From Neorhizobium petrolearium (GTDB lineage Bacteria; Pseudomonadota; Alphaproteobacteria; Rhizobiales; Rhizobiaceae): a DNA stretch of 64,000 bases. Positions 17,325 to 26,850 of the stretch are shown here, piece by piece. The number at the start of each line of letters is the position of its first letter. Within the stretch, counting starts at the first letter, position 1. Under the pieces are notes generated by a model. It was given only the letters and a program-made list of their open reading frames with translations, was not told the origin of the DNA and did no database searches. Where the stretch lies: contig NZ_JAGGJW010000004.1 of NCBI RefSeq assembly GCF_017873175.1, forward strand, positions 1 through 64,000. The letters run 5' to 3'. A program made the position numbers and the translations under genes.

Positions 17325-19620
17325 TATTACCCCCTAATATCTGTTCGATCGCTATTACATGCCGTTCCGCCACGCGCGGATAGGAATACCACTGCGCTGC
17401 CTTGCGCCGGTCGGCATCGCGCATATGCCGCAATTGCGAATTCTGGGAGAGGCTCACGAGAGCTTCTGCGACACACTCCACTTCGGTGCTTTTCACGACA
17501 TGACTGATGGGCCACATGTCCCGCAAGACCGTAGAACGCGAGCAGAGCATCGGCCGATCCACGCTCATGGCGATGCGTGCCGCGCCGGTCGCCGTTTCCG
17601 TCGAATGCCCGTATAGGAAAGCCAGCATGTCACAGGTGACGAGTTCGCTTCGCAGTTCCTGCTCGGAGATGAAATCGAAACGTGCCGTTACATGATCCGA
17701 CAGGTCCAGATAATCGATCAGATTTTCAACGGTCGCGCGCGCCGCGCGGGATTCATCGTTCGGCACCATGCAGTTGAGCAGCTTCAGCCGCAGCCTCAGA
17801 TCGTAGGTGCGCGCTTCGGCAAAGGCGAGTACGAGCCGGTCGATATTCTTGTGCGGCATCAGGAAACCGAAGGAGCCGATAGTAAACAGCGAAGGATCCG
17901 GCGCCAAAGCATTCTCCGGCTCCGGAAGAATGCCGTGCGGAATCACCACCGCATTGGGGTGCCCGGCGGCTGAAAGGGCGCCCGCATCCTCCGACGAATG
18001 CACGAACACGATGTCGAATGCCTTCGTCCACTGCAAGGAGCCGCCGCGCAGAGCTTCCTTGATACTGTGCATCGTGACAGCACGCAGCTTGTGGCCGGTC
18101 GACGGCAGCGCCTGCACCAGCAATTCCATGTCGGGCGTGGAGAAATGGCCAGGATGATGTTGCATCCAAAGGACATCTGCGCGCCCTTCATCCAGCTTGG
18201 CGACGAGACGCTTGAGGGAGACCAGATCGTATCCCCAAAGTCGGGAAAGCCTGCGGGGTACCGCGCCATCCTTCTGTGCCGGAGCTTCCGGCAAGGCATC
18301 GTTCATGATCCGACGCGCGAAGACGTGGTCGAGCCTGCCCGCGAATGCCGGCGTGGCATAGAGATGCTCTGAGTAGGTAGCGATGCCACATTGCTGCTGC
18401 CACGACGAGATCAGGTCGATGCTCCAGGTCCGCTCGGGCTCGGCGGTGACGGGAGCAGGCTTGGCAAGGGCAGCCAATACGCGGCGAGCCACGGCGGACC
18501 ATGTGAAATGAGCGGCAAGCAGCTTCTGCGCCTGCCGGCTGCGGGCCTGGGCCTCTTCAGGCTGACTGAGCACGGCGCGCATCTGCGCGCCCAGATGTTC
18601 CAAGGAAGGTTCCGCCCAAAGGCTAAAGGAACCGGCGACATGCGCACGCGATGCCGACATATGGCAATCAACCAACCACGCGGTGTCGGCACGGCAAAAA
18701 TCAAGCTGCCCGCTATAGTTCGTCGTCACAACGGGAACGCCGAGCCGCATCGCTTCGGCGAGAGGCAAACCAAAACCCTCACCTCGGCTGGGCGCGACGA
18801 CCATGGCAGCTGAATGATAAAGTGCCAGAAGCTGCTCATCGTTATAGTAACGATTGATGACGGTGACCGGAGGAGCGCCGGCGAGCCGCTCGTGCCTCTC
18901 AGCAAGCACGGCCTCCAGTATATTGTCGGGATTGGGAAAGGTCTTGATGACCAATTCCACCGGCTCATCCGATCGGAAGGCGCGGAGAAACGCCTCGACG
19001 AGGACATCGATGCCCTTGCGTGCGAAGCAGGAGGAAACATGAAGGATGCGCGTACGCTGATGCTCCTGTGGCGACCTCAACGTAGAATCGACGGCAACGT
19101 TCACGTGATCACAGCCATTCCCGATTACTTCGATCGGGATCTTCACGCCAGATTGCACGAGCGCATCGCGGACGAAATTCGCCGTCACCATCACGAGGTC
19201 CAAATCGCGATTAAACCGGTCCACCAGGTATTGGGGAAATTCAAGCTCTTCCCATGCGAATCCCACATAGGCATTCATGTTCCCGACCATATCGTGGGTC
19301 GCGGGTGGCCAGGTGTTTCGCAGGTGAATGTCGAAACGCTCCGTCCCAGGATAGGCTTCGCGCATCCGGCGCTTGATGTCTGGGACAGCACCGAGACGAG
19401 CATCCGTCTGCCAATCCTCCTCCGCCGTATAGCAGACGACGTTCATACCGAGCGCGATTAGTGCCTGAGCCAAATGGCGGTTGACGATTGCCAAGCTGTA
19501 GTCGCCCTTGAACACACCGTCGAAGAATATCGTCTTGCCTGAAAATTTCTCAACCAGCAATTTTTCATCGATGTCCCCTGCATCAAGCGTATAGGGCGAC
19601 ACGGTTGCATCGACGTGCAT
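17302..19620 (-). CDS. Tandem GT4 glycosyltransferase (two GT domains)
   Basis: A 772-residue protein with two GT-B glycosyltransferase units. The first unit (about residues 30-380) has ILHVSSCFARKGIDVLVEAF and the E-x7-E signature SRGEGFGLPLAEAMRLGVPV. The second unit (about 405-770) opens with WSIDLISSWQQQCGIATYSE and has FTIGSFGFLMPHKNIDRLVL, but its C-terminal E-x7-E is replaced by FLYGHSTETATGAARIAMS. The two units would add two successive sugars, or the second may only bind the acceptor. It is the first gene of a coupled three-gene operon (GT, DUF4214-like, TPR). Confidence 0.88.
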   Translation of the reverse strand: MHVDATVSPYTLDAGDIDEKLLVEKFSGKTIFFDGVFKGDYSLAIVNRHLAQALIALGMNVVCYTAEEDWQTDARLGAVPDIKRRMREAYPGTERFDIHLRNTWPPATHDMVGNMNAYVGFAWEELEFPQYLVDRFNRDLDLVMVTANFVRDALVQSGVKIPIEVIGNGCDHVNVAVDSTLRSPQEHQRTRILHVSSCFARKGIDVLVEAFLRAFRSDEPVELVIKTFPNPDNILEAVLAERHERLAGAPPVTVINRYYNDEQLLALYHSAAMVVAPSRGEGFGLPLAEAMRLGVPVVTTNYSGQLDFCRADTAWLVDCHMSASRAHVAGSFSLWAEPSLEHLGAQMRAVLSQPEEAQARSRQAQKLLAAHFTWSAVARRVLAALAKPAPVTAEPERTWSIDLISSWQQQCGIATYSEHLYATPAFAGRLDHVFARRIMNDALPEAPAQKDGAVPRRLSRLWGYDLVSLKRLVAKLDEGRADVLWMQHHPGHFSTPDMELLVQALPSTGHKLRAVTMHSIKEALRGGSLQWTKAFDIVFVHSSEDAGALSAAGHPNAVVIPHGILPEPENALAPDPSLFTIGSFGFLMPHKNIDRLVLAFAEARTYDLRLRLKLLNCMVPNDESRAARATVENLIDYLDLSDHVTARFDFISEQELRSELVTCDMLAFLYGHSTETATGAARIAMSVDRPMLCSRSTVLRDMWPISHVVKSTEVECVAEALVSLSQNSQLRHMRDADRRKAAQWYSYPRVAERHVIAIEQILGGNIDHRRVA

Positions 19621-19711
19621 ACACTACTCCAAAGCCGTTGCTATCTCTAAGACAGAGGACGCCTTGCCACAAAGCAAGGCCGTAGACGAACAAGATGGTA
19701 TCCTTGCGGCT

Positions 19712-19738
19712 CGCCTCGGCTGCTCTCGATTCGAGGCG
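19712..19738 (-). terminator. Possible hairpin behind the Hint-domain gene
   Basis: CGCCTCG (19712-19718) and CGAGGCG (19732-19738) form a 7-base GC-rich stem with a 13-base loop, 38 bases after the Hint gene stop. No U-run is evident. Confidence 0.3.
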
Positions 19739-19775
19739 GGCGACTTGCGCCGCCCACCTCTCCCCGCGCCGCAAT

Positions 19776-20963
19776 TTAGGAGGCCTTAGCCTCTTCAACG
19801 ATGTAACCCAGTTCTGCAGCACGCTGGGTAAGGGAGTGGCGTACCTTTTCGAGGACACCCCCGGCATAGACCGGCGGATAGCACCAGTCGTTCCAGGAGC
19901 GCGTGGCAGTCAGTGCACCAAAGCGCAGAACACCCGGCTCAAGGAAGGCGACGCGACCTCCGAGATCGAGATAGGTCTCGGTAAGCGCGCCTTCAGCAAG
20001 AATGATGTTATGACGTTCAAGTTCGATATGGAAATACTCGAACGGGGTCAGCATCGTATCCTGAGTGATGGTCGTACCGTTGACCAGGAATTTCGCCGGA
20101 ATGAGCGAATCCTCGAAGAACATGCAGTGGTCCGGGGAGACAAGCAGATCTCGTTCGGGAACATTCTCGGCGATCGCACCTGCCTTGATGCGGATCGGCA
20201 TCGTATCGCGCGGCTTGTCCAGTGCCTTCGGGTCGAGCATGCGGCGACCAACCCACTTGATTTCCGACACGCCTTCGCCGTTATAGGTCACGACAAGATC
20301 GCCAACCCGCAGTTCTTCGACAGGCACTTCTCCTTCCGGGGTCCGGATATAGGTGCCGCGCAGGAAGCAACTGGTGAACGTCAAAGTGTCGGTGCCGCCG
20401 TCGTAGTTGTATGTAACGCCATCCGGGATCGAATAGGAGCCCACCGGGAGGAGGTGCAGCGGATCTGAGTAGAACGTTACGACATTTCCGATCTGCCCGA
20501 CATAGTTGGAACCAACTACCTCGATCCGGTCGCCGGCGCCGACATTGATGACATTCGGCGGGGTCGAAAGGTTCAGGTTGATCAACCCCGAATCATAAGT
20601 GAACAAGCCGGTTCCGCCGGAACTCGCGAAATCGACCGTAACGCCGTTCAAAAGGCCGAGATTGAGCGTGCTTGCCTGCACTTCAATGCTGGAATTCGCA
20701 CCGATGGAATAGGTGAAGCTCGAACCTGCCTGGACGCCCGCAAGACCCGAGTCTACGACGACGTTAGCCCCATTGATGGCCTGGATCGTCGTGTTCGACA
20801 GAAGGCCACCCCCGACAATGCTGGTCAGGTTGACATCGACGCCGTCGACAACCAGCGTGCCGCTGGAAACGAGCGAAAGCTGGAGCGTGTCGGCACTGTC
20901 CCAGTTGCTGGAATCGATGACCGTCGTGCCCTGGTCAAGCAGATCAATATTAATCAAAGCCAT
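19776..20963 (-). CDS. Hint-domain (Hedgehog/intein-type) protein with repetitive beta-rich N-terminus
   Basis: A 395-residue protein. Residues ~1-195 are rich in Gly, Ser, Thr, Asn and Val with repeating short strands and no Cys, like secreted or surface beta-structures. From Cys199 a Hint_2-type domain follows: CFLRGTYIRTPEGEVPVEEL, then the catalytic-type LVSPDHCMFFEDSLIPAKFL and a late HIELERHNIILAEGALTETY. Such domains can self-cleave at the N-side of the Cys, so the protein could release its N-terminal half. No classical signal peptide is seen. The GAGGGTAG site precedes the ATG, 32 bases after the outer-membrane protein gene, so the two are likely cotranscribed. Its target and activity are unknown. 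Confidence 0.82.
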   Translation of the reverse strand: MALINIDLLDQGTTVIDSSNWDSADTLQLSLVSSGTLVVDGVDVNLTSIVGGGLLSNTTIQAINGANVVVDSGLAGVQAGSSFTYSIGANSSIEVQASTLNLGLLNGVTVDFASSGGTGLFTYDSGLINLNLSTPPNVINVGAGDRIEVVGSNYVGQIGNVVTFYSDPLHLLPVGSYSIPDGVTYNYDGGTDTLTFTSCFLRGTYIRTPEGEVPVEELRVGDLVVTYNGEGVSEIKWVGRRMLDPKALDKPRDTMPIRIKAGAIAENVPERDLLVSPDHCMFFEDSLIPAKFLVNGTTITQDTMLTPFEYFHIELERHNIILAEGALTETYLDLGGRVAFLEPGVLRFGALTATRSWNDWCYPPVYAGGVLEKVRHSLTQRAAELGYIVEEAKAS

Positions 20964-20995
20964 GCTACTACCCTCTTTTTACAGTGATGCGGTTT

Positions 20996-21688
20996 TCAGA
21001 ATTTGTAGTTCAGACCCACTCGAATGCTGTGGAAGTCAGGAGTTGCCCTTGTCCAGAAGGCGTCGCCTTCAGCATCGAATTTGTCGAATTTCACGTATTG
21101 GTATTCGAACTTCGCAGTCAGATGGTCGGTGAATGCGTGCTCGACGCCGGCACCGAGAGCCCAACCGACACTGGTCTTGTCGTCATCGATCAGCGTCACC
21201 CCTCCGAAGGAGGTCTTGTAGTCGATGTGTCCGTAGGCGAGACCGCCCGTGCCGTAGAAGAGCGTTCGGTCAACGGCGTAGCCCACACGAGGTCGAAGGG
21301 TGCCGTACCAATCGATTTTGGAAGACGTATGCAGGCCGCTCTCCGTCACGGAGTCGCTAATGTCCGCCCCTTGAAAATCAGCCTCGATCCCAACGACCCA
21401 GTTGTTGTCGAACTGGAAATTGTAGCCGATCTGCCCCCCACCTGCGAAGCCTGAGACATCCACGGAACCGAAATCACCGATATGGACGTCCCCTGAATGA
21501 AGGCCCACCTTGTCGTCACCGGCAAAGCCTCCGCCGGCATTCGCCCCGAGATAGAATCCGGTCCAGGAAAATACAGGCTGAACAGGTGGTTCAGAGGGAG
21601 GGTTCACTACTGTGGGATCTGCAGCATACCCCTCTCCTGCTGCGCCTATCGTCAGTACAAGAGCCGCAAAAATGCGCTTCATATACAC
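20996..21688 (-). CDS. Outer-membrane beta-barrel protein (Omp25/RopB-like)
   Basis: A 230-residue small porin-like barrel of the type common in Rhizobiales. It has a signal peptide (MKRIFAALVLTIGAAGEGYA), a short Pro-rich linker, then alternating barrel strands beginning WTGFYLGANAGGGF and ending DFHSIRVGLNYKF, with the C-terminal Phe needed for outer-membrane insertion. MYMKRIF and MKRIF are both possible starts. It lies upstream of the Hint gene in the same direction and has a long AT-rich promoter region. Confidence 0.88.
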   Translation of the reverse strand: MYMKRIFAALVLTIGAAGEGYAADPTVVNPPSEPPVQPVFSWTGFYLGANAGGGFAGDDKVGLHSGDVHIGDFGSVDVSGFAGGGQIGYNFQFDNNWVVGIEADFQGADISDSVTESGLHTSSKIDWYGTLRPRVGYAVDRTLFYGTGGLAYGHIDYKTSFGGVTLIDDDKTSVGWALGAGVEHAFTDHLTAKFEYQYVKFDKFDAEGDAFWTRATPDFHSIRVGLNYKF

Positions 21689-22140
21689 TTAATCCCCTCC
21701 AATTAAAGTTCAAATGGCGACCAATGTATCAAATAGATTGGCCTCGCCTATAATATATCGACATCAATGCGTGTAAATTGAATCTGAAAATAATTTTTTG
21801 CGTAAATTATACCTTATGTGTATAATGTAGTCGCATTTTGTATTGATTTATACATCAGTCGCATGCGCCGGAGCCGACTCATAGAAAACGGACGGGATCC
21901 GGTTTCTGTTGACGGATTAGGAACTCGTGGGAGCCGATATCGTGTCAATCGCGTCGTAACGAGGTCTGCCTCGCTTTCGATGATCGCCTTATCGCCTGGC
22001 TGAACAGAATGACCAGCGGTCCGTCAGGTCGGAGACTTAGCCTCTCGGCCAATGCAATAACCACTTTCCACTTAGACCGGCGATGGACGGTGAGCCGTGC
22101 CGCTCATCAACCCGACGCAGATATCGTTGATGGCGAAGAG
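21689..22140. other. Non-coding region upstream of the outer-membrane protein gene
   Basis: About 450 bases; 21720-21860 is AT-rich and presumably carries the promoter for the barrel protein. Two GTCGCAT words (21830-21836 and 21858-21864) are 28 bases apart and resemble the GTCGCAATA array at 9279. No credible gene or RNA seen. Confidence 0.6.
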
Positions 22141-23352
22141 TCAATCGATAAGAGGTTTGGAATCGGGCGCTTCAGTGAGCGTTTGAGCGATATCCGGCAG
22201 CGGTGAAGCTTGTTGCCGCTTCTCCACGGCATTTAATGGCGCGGAGATTGTTGTTGCCGCAACGGCGCCGATCGTGCGTGCCGTGCCTCCGATGACCGCA
22301 GCCACCCCATCTCCCAAGGTCACGTTGGAATCCGTCAACGTCTGTCCCTTCATCAGCCGCTCGCCAATGAGCTGGACGATTTGCGGACTTTCCGCAAATT
22401 TCCCGTGATTAAGGCGATCGCTGGTATCGAGCTTCGTCAAATCAACGACGGTAATGCCTGCCTTCTCAAATTTCGAGCGGTAGACTTCTTCTGCCGGATT
22501 GACTGCGCCAAGACGCTGCACCTTGCCGGTAAGGAGGCTGGAAACCGCGAGCGCTTTGTCGTCTTGTGATACGAAAATCGTGAATTTCGCGGTGTGTGGC
22601 CCCATCTCGACGAACTGCTTCGCAAAAACCTGTATGTCGATATCGGGCGAAGCAAGGATGACATTGGCAATTTTCGGATTCACGCGACCGTTGCGGATGC
22701 CCATCTGACGCAGTGCCTCCATCGTGAGCCACGTTCCCATCGAGTGGGCAAGGATGGTAATGTCCTTGACATCTGGGTTCGACGCCAGAACTTGCAGTGA
22801 TTGCTCCAAGGCCGTGCGGGAGTAGTTGGCGCTCTCCTTGTCATATTCATACGCCATCAGTTGAGCCCGCGATGGCCAGGTGAAAAGGATCGGGGTGGCC
22901 TGCATGCGGCTGTCATGGACAATTTGGGCCAGGCGGAAAACAGAATCCTGATATCGATTGTTATATCCGTGAACGAAGACCAGAGCATGACCGCCTGCCA
23001 TGTGCTGCCTAAACCATGCAGTTGCCTCGGAGAGGGTCTCGACCTGCTTGACCTTCATAACCGCGAATTCGCTGGCCGGGTTCGGCGGCAGTTGCCGAGG
23101 CCACTGAACAGCGCCTTGCTTTCTCTCCTGCGGGATGGAAACGGCGACCTCCGTCAGATACGGCTTCGGGCTGCGCTCGCCGTTAAACAGTGTCTCCGGG
23201 TCACCAGAAGGCTGACGGTTGGTCGCGACCAGCATCTCCACCTGGGATGTTTTCTGGGCATTTGCGGCCAGCGTGACGGGTTGCATGACACCGAGGGGAT
23301 GGCCGCAGCTTGAAAGAGTAAGCAAGATGCCGAGGAAAAGCGCCTTGTGCAT
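22141..23352 (-). CDS. Lipoprotein alpha/beta hydrolase (DUF900-type)
   Basis: A 403-residue predicted lipoprotein: MHKALFLGILLTLSSCGHPL has a lipobox with Cys16. The DUF900 hydrolase core shows the oxyanion-side strand ALVFVHGYNNRYQDSVFRLA, the nucleophile elbow ITILAHSMGTWLTMEALRQ and a conserved ILASPDIDIQVF segment. ATG 23350-23352 begins the signal peptide; the open frame continues to 23490 without family sequence. Substrate unknown; family members act on esters or lipids in the envelope. It stands alone, 224 bases downstream of the DUF1254 pair. Confidence 0.85.
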   Translation of the reverse strand: MHKALFLGILLTLSSCGHPLGVMQPVTLAANAQKTSQVEMLVATNRQPSGDPETLFNGERSPKPYLTEVAVSIPQERKQGAVQWPRQLPPNPASEFAVMKVKQVETLSEATAWFRQHMAGGHALVFVHGYNNRYQDSVFRLAQIVHDSRMQATPILFTWPSRAQLMAYEYDKESANYSRTALEQSLQVLASNPDVKDITILAHSMGTWLTMEALRQMGIRNGRVNPKIANVILASPDIDIQVFAKQFVEMGPHTAKFTIFVSQDDKALAVSSLLTGKVQRLGAVNPAEEVYRSKFEKAGITVVDLTKLDTSDRLNHGKFAESPQIVQLIGERLMKGQTLTDSNVTLGDGVAAVIGGTARTIGAVAATTISAPLNAVEKRQQASPLPDIAQTLTEAPDSKPLID

Positions 23353-23575
23353 GGCCACTCCGTCGAGGAGCCACCCACGATCCGGTGACCCAGGTTTTGA
23401 GCAAGAAGGTTCGCGCGGCGTGCTTCGAACCGTCGAGCTCGCCGCGGACCACGAATTAAAAGCGCTACTGATGCTAACCTTGGACGGCAAGTTGGAGTGG
23501 AAGCGAAGACCCCCCCAACGCCTTCGAGGACGTTTGGAACCGGCCGCTGGTCAAGGGAGCGTCTTGGCCTTGCGA

Positions 23576-24940
23576 CTAAAGCGTTTCGACTGCCGGCGGC
23601 TTCCAACGGCCGTCCAGCGCCTCGGGCTTCGGCAGATACAATCTCATGACCGCGTAGAAAGTTTCGCTCGGCGCGGGGAGCCAGTTCGCTTCCAGTTCCG
23701 CACCCGGGCTTTCGTGCTGCAGGTAGAGGACAACATCGCCCTTGTCGTTTTTCTTGAGGTCGGCAAGCATCGGCGAGTTGATCAGGTAGCGATCAATTGG
23801 ATTAGGCACCAAAAGCTGCTTGGGCTTGTCATACATTGTGATTGACCAGAAAGCGTCGACGGGAGGTAGCGTGTCGGCGGAGAAGGTTAGCGTATATTTT
23901 CCCTTCCTGCCGTCCAATAGCTGACGATTCCCGTCGAAAGCGTAGATGACGTAGAGTGCCTCCTGCACGGAGTTGCCATAGATGCCGCCCTGCGCCGCTG
24001 CGGCGCGAGTCATGTATTGGCCTTTCATGAACTCGGGCGTACCGAATATCTTGGACGAATCCGTCAGCCTGGCAGCGACGTCACGGATTTCCTTTTCCGT
24101 GGCAACCACCACCTCTTTCATCAACGCTACGATATCGGACGAAAGCGCCATCCCCGGCCACGTTACATTTTCCTGGATACCGAGCTTGGCGAGGTTTTCC
24201 CGCTGTGCATCATCGCCCGGATAAGGTGGAGCGAACTGCAGCAGGAAGGCAGCAAGCGGCCAGTAGTTCGTGGCCATCAGTTCGTCCGAGATAGGCATCC
24301 AGTCGACCGGCGGCGGGGCGGCGGGGGCCGGCGTGCCGGCATAGACGGAAAGCGGCTGCGCCTTATAGCCGGCCTGAACCTCCTTTATCCTCTCAAGATC
24401 GTCGGGCGAAAAGAGCTGCGTCCTGATGATGCCCATGGCGAGCGTCGTCGGCATTTCGATCACGCGCTTGATGCCCTTCGGCATGTCGCCCTTCCAGCCT
24501 GGGCCGGCGATCAAAAAGTCGCCGCCGCCATTGCCGTCAACCCGAGTTCCGGGATAGTCGACATTATTGGTGTAGAGGTCGATGAGTTGTAGCGAATAGT
24601 AGCGCTTCCTCTCGATCGGCGGCATCGTCACCACGACGGGCTCGGCTCTTAGATCGAAGACGATGAAGGAATAGGGCGTGTCGGAATTCGGCGTGATGAT
24701 TGCCGTGTCTTCGGGCGTGTAGACCCTGGCGATACTGACCAGGGTGTTGAGCGGCCCCTTGTATTGGTGGCCGTCGGGCTCCAATGCGTACTGATACATC
24801 GTGAGGTAGTTCTTCACCATCGGATAGGTATAGATATACGCCTCACGGGCGGCCGCCCTGATGTCATCCTGCGCGAAAGCCGGAAGTGACGGCAGCGCCA
24901 TTAATGCAGCGGTGCCCGTCAGAAAGCGACGACGTTTCAT
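23576..24940 (-). CDS. DUF1254/DUF1214 periplasmic protein (copy A)
   Basis: A 454-residue protein with a twin-arginine-like signal, MKRRRFLTGTAALMALPSLP, so it is probably exported folded. The N-terminal DUF1254 part shows AAREAYIYTYPMVKNYLTMY and ITPNSDTPYSFIVFDLRAEP; the C-terminal DUF1214 part shows YTLTFSADTLPPVDAFWSIT and SPGAELEANWLPAPSETFYA. The biochemical role of this family is not established. It overlaps the gene at 24937 by 4 bases (ATGA), and the two encode related but clearly divergent proteins. Confidence 0.88.
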   Translation of the reverse strand: MKRRRFLTGTAALMALPSLPAFAQDDIRAAAREAYIYTYPMVKNYLTMYQYALEPDGHQYKGPLNTLVSIARVYTPEDTAIITPNSDTPYSFIVFDLRAEPVVVTMPPIERKRYYSLQLIDLYTNNVDYPGTRVDGNGGGDFLIAGPGWKGDMPKGIKRVIEMPTTLAMGIIRTQLFSPDDLERIKEVQAGYKAQPLSVYAGTPAPAAPPPVDWMPISDELMATNYWPLAAFLLQFAPPYPGDDAQRENLAKLGIQENVTWPGMALSSDIVALMKEVVVATEKEIRDVAARLTDSSKIFGTPEFMKGQYMTRAAAAQGGIYGNSVQEALYVIYAFDGNRQLLDGRKGKYTLTFSADTLPPVDAFWSITMYDKPKQLLVPNPIDRYLINSPMLADLKKNDKGDVVLYLQHESPGAELEANWLPAPSETFYAVMRLYLPKPEALDGRWKPPAVETL

Positions 24941-25959
24941 TTCATTTCCTCCAAAACGGGGAATTTCCAGCTTCCGTCGAGAATTTGCGTCTCGGGCCGA
25001 TACAGGCGAACCATGTAGTTCCAGCCCTCGGGCGTCGGCAGACAGTTGGCTATCTTGCCGTCGCAGCCTCCGAACTGGATCGTGATCGAGCCATCCGTGC
25101 TCTTCTGCGCGGTTACGTCATTCAGCGAGTAGGCATTCAACTCGTTCGGCGTGAAGAAGCCGTCCTTGTTGTAGACCGTGACCGACCAGAAATCTTTGAC
25201 CGGAACATCCTTGACAGTCAGCCGATAGATGCTCTTGCCATCGTTCTTTTCCGGCGTCACGTTGAGATAAAGCGCTTCCTTATCCGGGTTTCCGCCCCAT
25301 CCGAGCGCTGCTCCAATCAGATGCCGGATCGGATCCACTTCGTCGCGCGATCCGAACATCTTCGCAGTGTCCGGGAGGAGCGCGCCGAGATCCAAGAGCG
25401 CGCGGCGGGTCTTGTCCCGGCTTTTGCCGTCCCACTCGGGAATCTCGAAACGACCCCCTGCCGGCTGCTTGACCGTAACCGCATCCTGAAGCGCATGAAC
25501 CTTCTTCATGTCTTCGGAGTTGTTGGGATCAGCAAAGAAACGGAAGGCAGCCACGACATAGCGGGTCCCTATGTCCTTGCGCGTCAAGGTGTACGAACCA
25601 GCGCCGTAATATACCCCATGGGCATAGTGATCCTGGTCGATTATAAGAAGCGACACGAACCGGCTTCCGGTATCCGGCACGTTGATCGTCACCGGTCCCG
25701 CATCCAGATCAAACACAGCGGAAGAATAAAGTGTGTCGCGGTTCAGGCGGATGACCGTCTGCTTGTCAAGCGGCGCCATTTCCCGCGTATGGTCGAACTT
25801 GGCGAAGCCTCCGTTCGCGGCGATGCCGGAGAAGTAAAGGTCGCTCTCGGCGCGCACGAAGTTGTCGCTATTGACGAGGATTGGATCGGCTGCAACCGGC
25901 AACGCATGAAGCATTGCCGCCGTCGCAATTGTCGTAAAGCTCAATCTTGCAAGAAACAT
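24937..25959 (-). CDS. DUF1254/DUF1214 periplasmic protein (copy B)
   Basis: A 340-residue relative of copy A with a Sec-type signal (MFLARLSFTTIATAAMLHAL, cleavage near residue 24). It retains TVIRLNRDTLYSSAVFDLDA (DUF1254) and YRLTVKDVPVKDFWSVTVYN plus ANCLPTPEGWNYMVRLYRP (DUF1214). It is coupled to copy A through an ATGA overlap and follows the outer-membrane protein gene by 51 bases, so all belong to one minus-strand operon of envelope proteins. Function unknown. Confidence 0.87.
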   Translation of the reverse strand: MFLARLSFTTIATAAMLHALPVAADPILVNSDNFVRAESDLYFSGIAANGGFAKFDHTREMAPLDKQTVIRLNRDTLYSSAVFDLDAGPVTINVPDTGSRFVSLLIIDQDHYAHGVYYGAGSYTLTRKDIGTRYVVAAFRFFADPNNSEDMKKVHALQDAVTVKQPAGGRFEIPEWDGKSRDKTRRALLDLGALLPDTAKMFGSRDEVDPIRHLIGAALGWGGNPDKEALYLNVTPEKNDGKSIYRLTVKDVPVKDFWSVTVYNKDGFFTPNELNAYSLNDVTAQKSTDGSITIQFGGCDGKIANCLPTPEGWNYMVRLYRPETQILDGSWKFPVLEEMK

Positions 25960-26010
25960 GGAAGCCCTCCAAGGCTAGTTCTGTAAAGAAGCGGATTGAT
26001 CGACGAACGG

Positions 26011-26802
26011 TCAGAAGCGCACGACCAGGCCGAGAATCGGGCCTTGCTGCACCACATCGAAGACAAAGCCGTCGTGGCTGTAATCGACGCCTAGTGCGCG
26101 ATAGCCGGCCACCGCCGAGATCCTGTCACTGAACTCGTACCCGATACCGGCAGCGAGATCCCAGTCGAGGTCTGCCTGCCCGGCCCCCACCAATGCCCAG
26201 GCGCTGAGATAGAGATTGTCCGTCAGGAAGTACCGGCCGCGAACACCCGCCATCGCGTCGACCCAGGTGGCGCTGTCTTTGGCTGAAACGCCATCCAGAA
26301 GACCGCCGGAAAACGAGATTTCCGTGCTCGCGTGCCAGACGCGCGCGCCGGCGACGAGATCGAGATTGCCACGGCCGTCCTGAAAGACAGCATAGCCCGC
26401 GCCGACAAGTCCGGCGAATGTCTCCGACGTGGCGTCGACCCGTTCTGCGACGATGCCGAGCGGCGTGGATGCCCCCGACGAGACCTTGGTGTAGATGACA
26501 TCGCCGAAGATGCTGAACCGATCGTAACGCGCTTCACCAACCGCCATGAATCCGAAATCCAGATCCTTTAGGATGTCGCCGAAATCGGATTCAAGATGAA
26601 CGGCCGGCAGACCGAACTGCCCGACATCGCCAGAGATGCCGGCGCCCCAGAAATAGGGGCTCACCGCAAAGGTCCAGCCGTCACTCACAGCCGGCTTAGC
26701 CTCGGGGATGATAAACGGCGACTGAAGGTCTGCAGCGCTTGCGGCCGAACCCGCTGACGCACTGATCAGTACCATCGCCGTGAATATTCTATGGACTTTC
26801 AT
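26011..26802 (-). CDS. Outer-membrane beta-barrel protein
   Basis: A 263-residue barrel protein with a signal peptide ending near SAASAADL. Paired strands alternate, e.g. WTFAVSPYFWGAGISGDVGQ, ARYDRFSIFGDVIYTKVS and AVAGYRALGVDYSHDGFVF, and the chain ends GLVVRF with the outer-membrane C-terminal Phe. The ATG at 26800-26802 has an AGAGGGA site. It sits between the DUF1254 pair and another outer-membrane protein in one operon, suggesting a joint envelope function. Confidence 0.85.
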   Translation of the reverse strand: MKVHRIFTAMVLISASAGSAASAADLQSPFIIPEAKPAVSDGWTFAVSPYFWGAGISGDVGQFGLPAVHLESDFGDILKDLDFGFMAVGEARYDRFSIFGDVIYTKVSSGASTPLGIVAERVDATSETFAGLVGAGYAVFQDGRGNLDLVAGARVWHASTEISFSGGLLDGVSAKDSATWVDAMAGVRGRYFLTDNLYLSAWALVGAGQADLDWDLAAGIGYEFSDRISAVAGYRALGVDYSHDGFVFDVVQQGPILGLVVRF

Positions 26803-26850
26803 TGACTGGTCCCTCTGCCAACAAATATCAATCTCGATCCGGCTCCGCAT

